Source of the DNA: Geomonas subterranea | GTDB taxonomy: Bacteria > Desulfobacterota > Desulfuromonadia > Geobacterales > Geobacteraceae | DNA length: 64,000 nt | Assembly: GCF_019063845.1 (NCBI RefSeq) | Contig: NZ_CP077683.1 | Location: forward strand, 3,588,501-3,652,500 | Direction of reading: 5' to 3' | Shown here: in pieces, positions 1-9,830 of the stretch | Numbering within the stretch: position 1 is the first letter of the stretch | Layout of the letters: each line of letters starts with the position of its first letter | Position numbers and translations under genes: made by a program | The notes under the pieces: model-generated | What the model was told of the DNA's origin: nothing | What the model saw: only the letters and a program-made list of their open reading frames with translations | Databases searched by the model: none

Positions 1-923
1 GTGGTGTAGATCTTGAGGCCGTCCTTGTAGAGGCGCTCCTCGCCGTACTTCTCGACCAGCTGCTGCCTCACCTGCTCGAGGAAATACGCCGACTGCTCCG
101 CGTTCACCTTCTTCAGGGGCTGGATCACGATGGGGGTCGCCTTGGCGTACTCCGCCTCGGCCTGCGTGATGTACCCTTCCTTCACCATCCGCTCCAGGAC
201 GTACCCCTGGCGCTCCTTGGCCCGCTCCAGGTGCTTGATGGGAGAGTAGCTGTTGGGGGCCTTGGGGAGACCGGCCAGCATCGCCATCTCGGCCAGGTTC
301 AGCTTGTCGACCTCCTTGCCGAAGTAGGTCTCCGCCGCCAGCTGCACGCCGTAGGCACCGGCACCGAGGTAGATCTGGTTCAGGTAGATGTAGAGGATCT
401 CGTCCTTGGTGAGCCGCTCCTCCATCCTCTTGGCCAGGATCGCCTCCTTGAGCTTCCTGGAGAACTTCTTCTCCGGGGTGAGCAGCATGGACTTGGCCAC
501 CTGCTGCGTGATGGTGGAAGCCCCCTCCTTCTTGCGCATCGAGATCAGGTTCTTCACCGCGGCGCGGGCGATCCCCAGGTAGTCGATCCCCTTGTGCTGG
601 TAAAAGTTGGAGTCCTCGGCGGACACGAAGGCCTGGATCAGCCGCTTGGGCATCTTGTCCACCGGCACCACGGTGCGCCGCTCGAGGTAGAACTCGCCGA
701 CCAGGGTGCCGTCCTGGCCGTAGACCTGCGAGAGGATCGGGGGGCGGTAGTCGGCGAGACGGTCCACCTTGGGGAGCGCGCCCAGGAGGTAGAAGAAATA
801 CCCCAGGAAGGCGAACAGCATGACGGTTGCGCCACCGGTGGCGCCCCAGAGCAGGTACTTGAGGGTTGGCGATTTCTTCAACCTGCGCTGCGGCTGTCGC
901 GGCTGCGCCTTGTAAGTTTCCAT
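1..923 (-). CDS. mrcA: Penicillin-binding protein 1A (class A PBP), partial: N-terminal 307 residues
   Basis: Bifunctional peptidoglycan synthase that polymerises lipid II and cross-links peptides at the outer face of the inner membrane. The start ATG is at 923; the rest of the gene lies beyond the left edge, so only the N-terminal part is seen. A basic cytoplasmic tail and one membrane anchor (about residues 25-50, LLWGATGGATVMLFAFLGYF) are followed by the GT51 glycosyltransferase domain. Its signatures are visible: EDSNFYQHKGID with the catalytic Glu, GASTITQQ, RKLKE and YLNQIYLGAGAYGV. The transpeptidase domain is not in the window. The GT51 motif order makes the family call firm; 1A rather than another class A paralogue is inferred from the N-terminal pattern. 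Confidence 0.93.
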   Translation of the reverse strand, partial: METYKAQPRQPQRRLKKSPTLKYLLWGATGGATVMLFAFLGYFFYLLGALPKVDRLADYRPPILSQVYGQDGTLVGEFYLERRTVVPVDKMPKRLIQAFVSAEDSNFYQHKGIDYLGIARAAVKNLISMRKKEGASTITQQVAKSMLLTPEKKFSRKLKEAILAKRMEERLTKDEILYIYLNQIYLGAGAYGVQLAAETYFGKEVDKLNLAEMAMLAGLPKAPNSYSPIKHLERAKERQGYVLERMVKEGYITQAEAEYAKATPIVIQPLKKVNAEQSAYFLEQVRQQLVEKYGEERLYKDGLKIYT

Positions 924-1332
924 GTCGAGAGGATCTCCGATCGGGATAGATGCGTGCGCTGGATCAGACCCGGCGTACCCGGAAGGCCGGTGGTCGGGGA
1001 GGCGGGAAGCTCCTTTGCCCCCTGCGGCAAGGGTAGAGCTGGACGGGAATCTGCGGTGCACCTCATTGATGCCGCGCCCGGGATCCGGGCGCCAAGACGG
1101 AGATTATCCCAGATCGTCCTTGCAATTCAAGGTTATTATGCTCCCCTCGCGCCGCGCCCCCCCTCGCGGGGACCGGCGCCGGCACCTCCTGGCCGCGGGG
1201 TCGCCCCCCCTCCACTCCCCTCCCGGAACCCCCTTATCCCTTTATAATGTATACACATTCTCTTATTGGGCCAAAAAATGCTATGATCCTCCCGCTGTAC
1301 CATCCCCGGACCCGGAGCCCGACCCTAGAGAG
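924..1332 (+). promoter_or_regulatory. Intergenic region with an extended -10 promoter ahead of the CitG-like gene
   Basis: The 409-bp gap separates two divergent genes. The part near 923 is GC-rich and shows no gene. Near the right end an extended -10 (TGC followed by TATGAT, 1279-1287) lies about 45 bases before the ATG at 1333, giving a predicted start near 1294. There is no good -35. A TATAAT at 1243-1248 also lacks a -35 and its strand use is unclear. Confidence 0.4.
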
Positions 1333-2139
1333 ATGACCAGCCACCTTCCCAAACTTGCGCAAGACCTGGCGCGCGGAGCCTTCATGGAGCTCTACCTGAC
1401 CCCGAAACCGGGGCTCGTGGATCTCTGCGACTGCGGCGCCCACCCCGACCTCTCCGTCCCCCGCCTGGAGGCCTCGCTGAAGATCGTCTCCCTGTACCTC
1501 ATGGACCTCTGCGACGCGGTCCTTTCCGGCGAGGACCTGGCGGCCCGGGTGCGCCTGGGGGTCGCGGCCGAACGCGCGGTGCAGCGTGCCGTCGGCACCA
1601 GCTGCCACAAGGGGTACATCTTCCTGGGGGGGCTGGTCCTCTGCGCCAGCGCCTGCGCCCCCGGCCGCAACGAGGCGAGCCTGCGCGCCTCCATCGAGAC
1701 GCTCGCACGGCTCTTCTTCGAGCACAGCGATCCCGGGGCGGCGCAGCGGGTACGCAACCGCTTCCAGGGGGGTGGTATCCGCGAGGAGGCGTTGGCGGGG
1801 CTCCCGAGCCTCTTCGACGAGGCGCTTCCGGTGTACCGGCGCGAGCTGGCCAACGGCGGCAACCGCGGCAGCGCCGTCTTCGCCATGATGGGAAGGCTGA
1901 TGCAGACCGTCGAGGACAGCACCACCCTGCGCAGCGGCGGCCGCAGCGGACTGAAGACGGTGCGCGAGGACGGCCGGCTGCTGGAGCGCATGGTCGCGCA
2001 ACGGGACGATTTCGTCGACTTCCTCGTCCGGCGCAACGCCCACTACGTAAGCCGCAGCCTCACCATGGGGGGCGTCGCCGGCCTGCTCGCCCTCGCCCTC
2101 GCCTGGCTCAGCCACACCGGGGAACTGGAGGCCGCCTAG
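1333..2139 (+). CDS. CitG/MdcB-like triphosphoribosyl-dephospho-CoA synthase family protein
   Basis: 268-residue cytoplasmic protein of the CitG family, whose characterised members make the triphosphoribosyl-dephospho-CoA precursor of the prosthetic group of citrate or malonate lyase from ATP and dephospho-CoA. Family landmarks are TPKPGLVD near residue 22, the SCHKGYIFLGGL block (CitG has a THKG block here) and GGNRG. The ATG at 1333 is chosen because the family N-terminus begins there and the longer frame runs back through promoter sequence. No citrate lyase or malonate decarboxylase gene lies nearby, so the substrate carrier is unknown and the role may differ from classical CitG. Confidence 0.7.
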   Translation: MTSHLPKLAQDLARGAFMELYLTPKPGLVDLCDCGAHPDLSVPRLEASLKIVSLYLMDLCDAVLSGEDLAARVRLGVAAERAVQRAVGTSCHKGYIFLGGLVLCASACAPGRNEASLRASIETLARLFFEHSDPGAAQRVRNRFQGGGIREEALAGLPSLFDEALPVYRRELANGGNRGSAVFAMMGRLMQTVEDSTTLRSGGRSGLKTVREDGRLLERMVAQRDDFVDFLVRRNAHYVSRSLTMGGVAGLLALALAWLSHTGELEAA

Positions 2140-2270
2140 CACCCGCCGCCTTTTTGCCAATTCTCCAGCAATTCCGATTTACTTACCCCCAACCGCATGT
2201 TAGAATCTCCCCCGCTTGACCCGCTTGACCCGCACCACCTCACCCACCACAGGCAGACAAGGGTACCGGC

Positions 2271-3989
2271 ATGTCCTTTGAAGGCGATTTAGAGCACCTT
2301 CCCTTAGTGGATGTCATCCAGCTGCTGCACCAGACCGGCAAGACCGGCACCCTCACGCTCAAAGGCGCCAAGGGGGAGAGCCAGCTCGTTTTCCGGGACG
2401 GCTTCATCGTCAGCGCGAACCACGTCAACAACTCCATCCGCATCGGCCAGGTCATGGTGGACATGGGTCTTTTGAGCCGCGAGGCCCTGGAAAGGACCCT
2501 GACCGAGCAGCGCAACGCCGGCGACGCCCGCAAACCGATCATCCAGATGCTGATCGAGAACGGCACCGTCGAGACCCAGGTCGCCTACCAGGGGCTCGAG
2601 GCGCTGATCGAGATGACCATCGTGGAGGTGCTGACCTGGACCAGGGGCACCTTCTGCCTCGACGTCGACAAGATCGTCGTCTCCGACGAGTACCGCTACT
2701 TCCCGGAAAAAAACAACCAGCAGATCAACATGAACACGCAGAGCATCCTCATGGACGCCCTGCGCATCTACGACGAGCGCAAGCGCGACGGCACCCTCAC
2801 CTCCGAGTCCATCTTCGGCAACATGCCCCTCCCCGAGGCGCAGCGCGGCTCCGGCTCCGCCGAGATCTCCGCCGCCGACCTGGGGCTCGAGGAACTGGAG
2901 GAACTGGAGAGCCGCATCCCCACCTACTTCTCCGCGATCCAGGAGGAGGTCGTCGAGACCGCCGCCAGCCGGTTGCGGGGTGAACTGGCGGGAATCCCGT
3001 CCCACGAGCAGCAGGAACTCTTCAGCTACCTGGAACAGCTTGCCGGGCGCGCCCCGGCACCCGGCGGCGACCTCGGCGTGGTCCTTTTGACCTCCGGGAG
3101 ACTGATGCGCGAGTGCTGCGCGTCGGTCTGCGGCCCGCGTTTCATCTGCGCGACCGACGATCCCGACCAGCTCGAACCGGTCCTCGACCAGGCGCTTTCG
3201 CGGGAGAAATCCCCGCTGCTGCTTCTGGACGCCGGCGAACCTTCCGGGAGAAACGGGCGCGACCTCGCCGCGTTGCTGAAACAAAAACGGGAGCGCTTTC
3301 CCGATCTCCCCATCGCCCTCCTGGTGACCCCGGCGGATTACGCGCTCTGCGCCGCGGCGCAGGAAAACGGCGTGTCCGCGCTGCTGCCGCGCCCAAGCCG
3401 CGAGCTGCGCCCCGACACCTTCATCGCCGATACCATCAACAGCTGCCGCGCGCTCGCCGCCTACCTGGACCGCGACCACGGCAAGCCGGCACAGGATCAC
3501 TCCGACAAGTTCCGCAACCAGTTCCTCACGCTGGCCGAGCGGCGCGACCCCCCCGAGGTGACCTTCGCTCTGCTGCAGGCCGCCTGCGGCGTCTTCCGCC
3601 GCGGCGTCACCATGGTGGTGGTGCGCTCGGAGCTGATCGCGGAGCGGGCCATCGGCGTCGACGCGGCTGGCGCCGTCACCTCGGTGAAGCTGCGCCTGAG
3701 CCCCCCCCCCGAGTCGCTGTACCAGCGGGCGCTCGACGGCGAGATCTGCTACTGCGACGCGGACCAGCCCCTGCGCGACACCATGTACGGCGCCATCGGA
3801 GCGCCGCTTACCGCCAAGGCGCTGCTGCTCCCGGTGAAAAGTTTCGGACGCGTCATCGCCGTGATCTACGCCGACTTCGGCCCGGGTACCGGGACGGACC
3901 CGCAACTGCCGCTGCTGGAGATCCTGTCCCAGCACGCCGGCCTCGTTATCGACAACATCCTGTACCGCAAGCGCTGCGCCCAGAAGTAG
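2271..3989 (+). CDS. DUF4388 (PATAN-type) protein with C-terminal GAF-like domain
   Basis: 572 residues, no signal peptide. Residues 1-100 match the DUF4388 pattern seen in Geobacter and Myxococcus signalling proteins (MSFEGDLEHLPLVDVIQLL, then GKTGTLTL and FRDGFIVSA). A helical linker follows, then a receiver-like segment (about 265-400) lacking a clear phosphorylation site, and a C-terminal GAF-like domain (about 415-570, with LLLPVKSFGRVIAVIYADFG). It sits 55 bases upstream of the PilT-like gene in the same direction and is probably co-transcribed. A role in signalling to pilus-based motility is inference from this neighbour; no enzymatic motif is present. Confidence 0.75.
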   Translation: MSFEGDLEHLPLVDVIQLLHQTGKTGTLTLKGAKGESQLVFRDGFIVSANHVNNSIRIGQVMVDMGLLSREALERTLTEQRNAGDARKPIIQMLIENGTVETQVAYQGLEALIEMTIVEVLTWTRGTFCLDVDKIVVSDEYRYFPEKNNQQINMNTQSILMDALRIYDERKRDGTLTSESIFGNMPLPEAQRGSGSAEISAADLGLEELEELESRIPTYFSAIQEEVVETAASRLRGELAGIPSHEQQELFSYLEQLAGRAPAPGGDLGVVLLTSGRLMRECCASVCGPRFICATDDPDQLEPVLDQALSREKSPLLLLDAGEPSGRNGRDLAALLKQKRERFPDLPIALLVTPADYALCAAAQENGVSALLPRPSRELRPDTFIADTINSCRALAAYLDRDHGKPAQDHSDKFRNQFLTLAERRDPPEVTFALLQAACGVFRRGVTMVVVRSELIAERAIGVDAAGAVTSVKLRLSPPPESLYQRALDGEICYCDADQPLRDTMYGAIGAPLTAKALLLPVKSFGRVIAVIYADFGPGTGTDPQLPLLEILSQHAGLVIDNILYRKRCAQK

Positions 3990-4044
3990 GGCGCAGCCGC
4001 CCCGACTTCCATCAATCAATCTGCCGGAGCAAGAGAGGGACCGC

Positions 4045-5115
4045 ATGGATGCCAAGATCTTCGTCCAAATTCTGGAAATAGCCTTCAGCAAGAAGGTGTC
4101 CGACGTGCATTTCGAGGTGGACAACCCTCCCTTTTTCCGCGGCAAGGGGCAGATCATCCGCTCCAAGCTTCCCAACCTGAACGCCGAGGACACCGAGTTC
4201 ATCGCCGCGCAGATCATGACGCACCACGGCCGGCGCTGGGAGCCGGACCAGAAGGAATTCGACACCTCCTTCTCCCTTCCCAGCGGCGCGCGTTTCCGCG
4301 TCAGCATCTTCAAGCAGCGCGGCCACTTCGGCATCATCATGCGGGTGATTCCCGCCCACATCGGCACCTTCGACGAGCTGCGCCTGCCACCGGTCCTCGG
4401 GGAGATCGTGAAGGCCCCGAACGGCCTGATCCTGGTCACCGGCCCGACCGGCAACGGCAAGTCCACCACGCTCGCCTCGATGCTGCGCTACATCAACGAA
4501 AGCTTCAGCTACAACTGCATCACCATCGAAGACCCGATCGAGTTCCTGTTCCAGTCGGAGAAGAGCTGCATCATCCAGCGCGAGGTCGGCATCGACACGG
4601 ACAGCTTCAGCTCGGCGCTCAAGGCCGCGCTGCGCATGGACCCGGACCTGATCATGGTGGGCGAGATGCGCGACACCGACACCATCGAATCCTGCCTCAT
4701 GGCAGCCGAAACCGGCCACCTCGTGATGTCGACCCTGCACACCCAGGGGGCGGTATCCACCATCAACAGGATCGTCGGGCACTTCCCCCCCGACGCGCAG
4801 GAGATCGTCAGGCAGAGGCTGGCCGACATACTGGTGGCCACCGTCTCCATCCGACTGGTGATGAACAAGACCGGCGAGTCCATCATCCCGGTACTGGAGA
4901 TCATGCGCGCCACCACAACCATCCAGAGCTGCATCCGTGAGGGGCGCCTGGACGAGATCGAGGCGCACATGGAAAACGGCCGCAGCCAGTACCAGATGCA
5001 GACCCTCGACCAGCACCTGATCCAGCTGCACGAGCAGGAGCAGATCACCATGGAAGAGGCCAAGCGCCTATCCCACTCGATGGACCTGGAGCGCAAGCTC
5101 ATGTTCACGAACTAG
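4045..5115 (+). CDS. PilT/PilU-like type IV pilus retraction ATPase
   Basis: 356-residue secretion ATPase, near the usual 345-370 of PilT. It has an N-terminal PAS-like domain, then Walker A GPTGNGKST at about 133-141 (Asn in place of the common Ser), an Asp box (ITIEDPIEF), Walker B (LIMVGEMRD) and a His box (STLHTQGAVSTINR). The C-terminal AIRNLIRE helix of true PilT is altered to IQSCIREG, so this is more likely a PilU-type or secondary PilT paralogue than the main retraction motor. The SD-like GAGAGGGA precedes the ATG. A terminator follows at 5137. Confidence 0.85.
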   Translation: MDAKIFVQILEIAFSKKVSDVHFEVDNPPFFRGKGQIIRSKLPNLNAEDTEFIAAQIMTHHGRRWEPDQKEFDTSFSLPSGARFRVSIFKQRGHFGIIMRVIPAHIGTFDELRLPPVLGEIVKAPNGLILVTGPTGNGKSTTLASMLRYINESFSYNCITIEDPIEFLFQSEKSCIIQREVGIDTDSFSSALKAALRMDPDLIMVGEMRDTDTIESCLMAAETGHLVMSTLHTQGAVSTINRIVGHFPPDAQEIVRQRLADILVATVSIRLVMNKTGESIIPVLEIMRATTTIQSCIREGRLDEIEAHMENGRSQYQMQTLDQHLIQLHEQEQITMEEAKRLSHSMDLERKLMFTN

Positions 5116-5136
5116 GCTCCCCCGCACCCGGATTCC

Positions 5137-5172
5137 AAGGGGATGACGACCCGTGCCATCATCCCCTTTTTT
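5137..5172 (+). terminator. Rho-independent terminator after the PilT-like gene
   Basis: Ten-base perfect stem AAGGGGATGA (5137-5146) / TCATCCCCTT (5159-5168), a 12-base loop and a T run to 5172, 22 bases after the stop codon. Confidence 0.85.
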
Positions 5173-5197
5173 ACCGCTCTCCCCCCGCCGCCCCGCC

Positions 5198-5345
5198 AGG
5201 TGTGTACTCTCCAAAATTAAACAGAGTAATAAAAGTAATTCACACCTCCTCTGCTGATTACTTTTTCACCACCTCCACCACCCCCACCCCTGAGGCATTT
5301 GCCAACAAAATCAGCACCATTTCACCATATGCACATTTAATGTGC
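5198..5345. promoter_or_regulatory. AT-rich upstream region of gdhA with three inverted repeats
   Basis: Much of the 357-bp gap before gdhA is AT-rich against GC-rich surroundings. Three symmetric elements are visible: AGGTGTG (5198-5204) with CACACCT (5241-5247); AAAAGTAAT (5231-5239) with ATTACTTTT (5257-5265), nine bases, perfect; and GCACAT TTA ATGTGC (5331-5345). They are candidate operator sites for a dimeric regulator of glutamate dehydrogenase. No clean -35/-10 pair could be picked. Confidence 0.45.
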
Positions 5346-5424
5346 GTATATGCCTAAAAATGGTTCACGACGTGCATTAGACTGCGACATATTTCGGCAT
5401 GCGGCACCGCACACGCCGCCGTGA

Positions 5425-6822
<1,398 letters not shown>

Positions 6823-6850
6823 TCAAAGCCGCCGCTGGATCTGGAAAAAC

Positions 6851-6884
6851 AAAGAAGGCTCGACCGGATGGTCGAGCCTTCTTT
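6851..6884 (+). terminator. Strong terminator after gdhA
   Basis: Perfect 15-base stem (6851-6865 with 6870-6884) around a GGAT loop, with an A run on one side and a T run on the other. It can act in both directions and so also serve the convergent gene at 6972. Confidence 0.9.
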
Positions 6885-6908
6885 CGTCTGCGAAGCACCG
6901 CAGGTGAG

Positions 6909-6955
6909 CTCAGGTTTCCCCTTTGCGAAGGGGGACAGGGGGATTTTCCCGGCTG
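6909..6955. repeat. Short palindromic G/C-rich element
   Basis: TCCCC and TTTGCGAAGGGGGA form a small palindrome, followed by CAGGGGGATTTTCCC. It resembles dispersed intergenic repeats and lies between the gdhA terminator and the convergent YceH-like gene. Confidence 0.35.
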
Positions 6956-6971
6956 GAGATGTGGCGCCGCC

Positions 6972-7631
6972 CTACGAGAAGGCGGCCAGCAATTCCTCCA
7001 CCTCCCGGCGCAGTTCGGCAATCTCCTGGCGCAAGCTGCCGACTTCCTGCTCCAGGTGCTCCAGGCGCTCGCCCCCCGGCCGGGTCCTCGGCGCCGAAGG
7101 CGCGGCCGGCGCCTCGGGCTCCTCTTCGGGGAGTTCGGGCATCCCGGCGAAGACCTGGGCGTAACGCGGCTCTTTGCGCCCGGCCTGGCGCGGCAGCCGT
7201 ACCACCAGGGAGGGACCGTGCTGCTGCAGGCCAAGCAGAATCTCCTCGACCGCAACCAGGTTTCCCACCTCGGTCATCCGTTGGCAGCGGCTACGCAATT
7301 CCGCCGCCGTCTGCGGCCCGCGCAGCATCAGCTCGGCGAGCACCGCCCGCGCGGGAGCGGACAGCCCCAGCTTGTCGCCCATCGAGTGTACGTACTTGTT
7401 CACCCGTCCGCCGGTGGTGGTGAGCCGCGCCAGCCCACGCGCACCCAGGGCCTCCAGGCCTCGCTGCAGGTCCGGCTCGGAAAAGCTCAGCACCGGGTCC
7501 CGGTTCGACTTCTGGTTGCAGGCCGCGGCGAGCGCATTCAGGGTGAGCGGGTAATATTCGGGCGTCGTCAGCTCTTTTTCCATCAGGCATCCAAGGATCC
7601 TGATCTCCAACTCGCTCAGATTCATTCTCAT
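6972..7631 (-). CDS. YceH-like (DUF480) protein
   Basis: 219 residues with the DUF480/YceH two-winged-helix pattern: LSELEIRILGCLMEKELTTPEYYPLTLNAL at the start, ACNQKSNRDPV and a second helical half (LRGPQTAAELRSR). An Ala/Pro linker (about 165-185) leads to a C-terminal coiled coil (LEHLEQEVGSLRQEIAEL). Function is unknown; the winged-helix fold suggests nucleic-acid contact, but there is no experimental role to carry over. It is divergent from the lytic transglycosylase gene. Confidence 0.85.
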   Translation of the reverse strand: MRMNLSELEIRILGCLMEKELTTPEYYPLTLNALAAACNQKSNRDPVLSFSEPDLQRGLEALGARGLARLTTTGGRVNKYVHSMGDKLGLSAPARAVLAELMLRGPQTAAELRSRCQRMTEVGNLVAVEEILLGLQQHGPSLVVRLPRQAGRKEPRYAQVFAGMPELPEEEPEAPAAPSAPRTRPGGERLEHLEQEVGSLRQEIAELRREVEELLAAFS

Positions 7632-7710
7632 CGGCTGCTCCTTGGCAAGAAAATCGCGGCAGGCGCACCCGCGGTTACCGGCGCCTGGTATGGCAGCGAT
7701 ACTTTATCAG

Positions 7711-7739
7711 ATGACATGCCGATTCCGAAAATGTATTAT
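7711..7739 (+). promoter_or_regulatory. Sigma70-type promoter for the lytic transglycosylase gene
   Basis: ATGACA (7711-7716), a 17-base spacer and TATTAT (7734-7739). Predicted start near 7746, giving a leader of about 98 bases before the ATG at 7844. Confidence 0.6.
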
Positions 7740-7843
7740 TGAGCGAATTGTGCTCCGGACGGCAGTCGCAACCGCCGCCGGCATCCGCCCGCCAACCTCG
7801 CCCCTGACTGCGGATGACCCCACCCCCCAAAAGAGGACCCGTG

Positions 7844-8563
7844 ATGGGTAAAGCCACACTGCTTTACACGGCAGCAGCCCTTTTGCTCGCAGCGACGACC
7901 AACGCTTCCGCTTTCTGCTTTGAAGAAGCCGGCGCCGAATATGGCATCAACCCGCAAATCCTGCGGGCGATCGCCAAGGTGGAATCCAATTTCAACCCCG
8001 CCGCCGTCAACCACAACACCAACGGCACCTACGACTTCGGGCTGATGCAGATCAACTCGAGCTGGGCTCCGACCATCGGCAAGCAGCGCTGGAACTCCCT
8101 GGGAGACCCGTGCAACAGCGTGAAGACCGGCGCCTGGATCCTTTCCATGTGCATGGAGAAGTACGGTTACACCTGGAAGGCCATCGGCTGTTACAACAGC
8201 CAGACGCCCGACAAGCGGGACCGTTATTCCAAAAAGGTCTTCGACCAGCTGCAGCGCGTGAAACCGGTGCGGCAGGAAGCGGAGTACCGCCCCCTCAAGG
8301 ACAACATAGAGGCACTGGTGCGCCAGAAGGTGGATGGCTGGGTGGACGAAGCGGCGAAGGGAAAGCGTGACGAGTTCAAGGAGAAGGTGAAAGCAACCGT
8401 GCCGGCTCCCAAGGAAGTGCTGCAGCAAAAGCCCGACCCCGCGGAAACCACTGCGAAAAACGCGTTCCCCGCGGCGCCCCCCCCGCAAGGCAACTCCAGC
8501 TCCCACGACAACATCGGTTACTACACCGAGGATGGGGAGCGCTCCGCGATCCCCATCCCCTGA
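7844..8563 (+). CDS. Periplasmic lytic transglycosylase (SLT domain, IagB/PilT-accessory type)
   Basis: 239 residues. A signal peptide (LLYTAAALLLAATTNASA) leads to a compact SLT domain: PQILRAIAKVESNFNPAAVN with the catalytic Glu, then DFGLMQINSSW and AIGCYNS. This is the small specialised type that opens peptidoglycan for secretion systems or pili. The C-terminal third is a Lys/Glu-rich helix and a low-complexity tail unlike the family core. The ATG at 7844 follows AAGAGG (7831-7836); an upstream ATG at 7814 has no ribosome site. It is convergent with the LysM gene, nine bases away. Confidence 0.85.
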   Translation: MGKATLLYTAAALLLAATTNASAFCFEEAGAEYGINPQILRAIAKVESNFNPAAVNHNTNGTYDFGLMQINSSWAPTIGKQRWNSLGDPCNSVKTGAWILSMCMEKYGYTWKAIGCYNSQTPDKRDRYSKKVFDQLQRVKPVRQEAEYRPLKDNIEALVRQKVDGWVDEAAKGKRDEFKEKVKATVPAPKEVLQQKPDPAETTAKNAFPAAPPPQGNSSSHDNIGYYTEDGERSAIPIP

Positions 8564-8572
8564 TGTCCGCCG

Positions 8573-9817
8573 CTACCTGGCGCCGCACCCGGCAGGCATG
8601 ACCCACTTGTGCCCCGGAGGAGGCGCCGTATCTGTGATCACCACACGCCTCCCCGCCGCGTCATCCTGCTGGACCAGGAACCCGGTCACCCGGCTCCCCT
8701 CCCGCAGCGCGTGCGCACCGAAATCCGGGGAGATCCCCGCCAGCCTGAGCAGCTTCTCCGTCACCGTCTGAAAATCTTCCTTCCCTGTCAGCATGAGCAC
8801 CCGGTATCCGGCACTCTCCAGTATCCTGATCAGTGTGTAGTTGTACGGGTCGTTCTCCCCGATGCTGATTATGTAGCGGTTCCCCTTGTACTCGAAATAG
8901 CGATCGACCCTGATGCTGAAGGGGGTGGCGGCCCCCGCGGCGGAATGGATGATCTTGTTGCGGCTCCACGCGGCTGAGACAGCGTTCAGAACAGAGTCGA
9001 CGACGCTGCCGGCATCGTGCCGGTTGACCGGGCAGACCCACGTGGGGGCCACGGGGAGCGCGGGCTCCGACTGCGCCGCTGCGGGAGCCGGAGCCGGAGC
9101 AGGAGCAGGTTTCGGGGCCGGTACCGGGGCCGGGGCGGGTTTTGGAACCGGTTCCGCCTTGACTGCCGGGGCCGGAGCTGGTTCAGCCTTTCTTGCCGGT
9201 GCGGTCTTCACTACCGGGGCAGGCGCCGGAGCGGGTACGGCTGGCTCGGGTCTCCCGGGAGCGGGTTCGGGCGCCCTCGGCGCCTCGGCCGGCGCCGGTG
9301 TCGCCTCCTTGCGGGGCACCGCCCCTTTCGGCTTCTGCGACGGCGCTTCCCCGCTCTTCGCCTTCTCCGTCTTGCCCGGTTTCGCCTCATGCCCTTTCAA
9401 AGCCGCAGCCGGGATGAGCAGCGTCCGTCCGACTTCGAGGGCCTTGATGTTTTTGATGTCGTTGAGCTCGATGATCTCCGGGACCAGGCGCTCGGCCGCC
9501 TCGTTGGACATCCCGAAATGCCCCACGAGGATCTTGAAGATGTGGTCCCCCGGCTTGATGGTGTAGCGGACGTTCTCGCCGCCGGAAGGGGCCTGCTCCT
9601 TTTTCATCTCGTGCTGGGCCTTCGCCGCCGGCTCTTTCTTCCGGGGCGCCTGCTTTTGCTGCTTCGGGACCGGCTTGTGCGCAGGCTTGGGCGCCGCGGC
9701 AGGGTGTTGCCGGTCCAACTCCTTCAAGTCGATCTGGAACTCCGGAGGCGCCGCGTAGATCCGTGCAGGGATCAACAGCAGCGCCAGAAGTAATGTGGCC
9801 TTGTCGGCAAAGATCAT
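8573..9817 (-). CDS. LysM-domain envelope protein with uncharacterised C-terminal domain
   Basis: 414 residues. Signal peptide (LLLALLLIPARIYA), a Lys/Pro-rich stretch, a LysM domain at about 80-130 (YTIKPGDHIFKIL, ELNDIKNIKALEVGRTLLIPA), then about 120 residues of Ala/Pro repeats that could span peptidoglycan. The last 165 residues form a compact domain (FEYKGNRYIISIGENDPYN, ILESAGYRVLMLTGKEDF) that I do not recognise. It lies 13 bases downstream of the receiver-like membrane protein gene and is almost certainly in one operon with it. Periplasmic location is inferred from the signal and the LysM. Confidence 0.75.
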   Translation of the reverse strand: MIFADKATLLLALLLIPARIYAAPPEFQIDLKELDRQHPAAAPKPAHKPVPKQQKQAPRKKEPAAKAQHEMKKEQAPSGGENVRYTIKPGDHIFKILVGHFGMSNEAAERLVPEIIELNDIKNIKALEVGRTLLIPAAALKGHEAKPGKTEKAKSGEAPSQKPKGAVPRKEATPAPAEAPRAPEPAPGRPEPAVPAPAPAPVVKTAPARKAEPAPAPAVKAEPVPKPAPAPVPAPKPAPAPAPAPAAAQSEPALPVAPTWVCPVNRHDAGSVVDSVLNAVSAAWSRNKIIHSAAGAATPFSIRVDRYFEYKGNRYIISIGENDPYNYTLIRILESAGYRVLMLTGKEDFQTVTEKLLRLAGISPDFGAHALREGSRVTGFLVQQDDAAGRRVVITDTAPPPGHKWVMPAGCGAR

Positions 9818-9830
9818 CTGTCGCCTCGTA

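Noticed and set aside
1243-1248. Perfect TATAAT as the promoter for the CitG-like gene
   Set aside because: No acceptable -35 at 16-18 bases; the extended -10 at 1279-1287 is better placed.
8913-9793. Gly/Ala-rich and Arg-rich plus-strand frames resembling repeat proteins
   Set aside because: They are the complement of the Ala/Pro linker of the LysM gene; repeats follow from codon bias, not from a gene.
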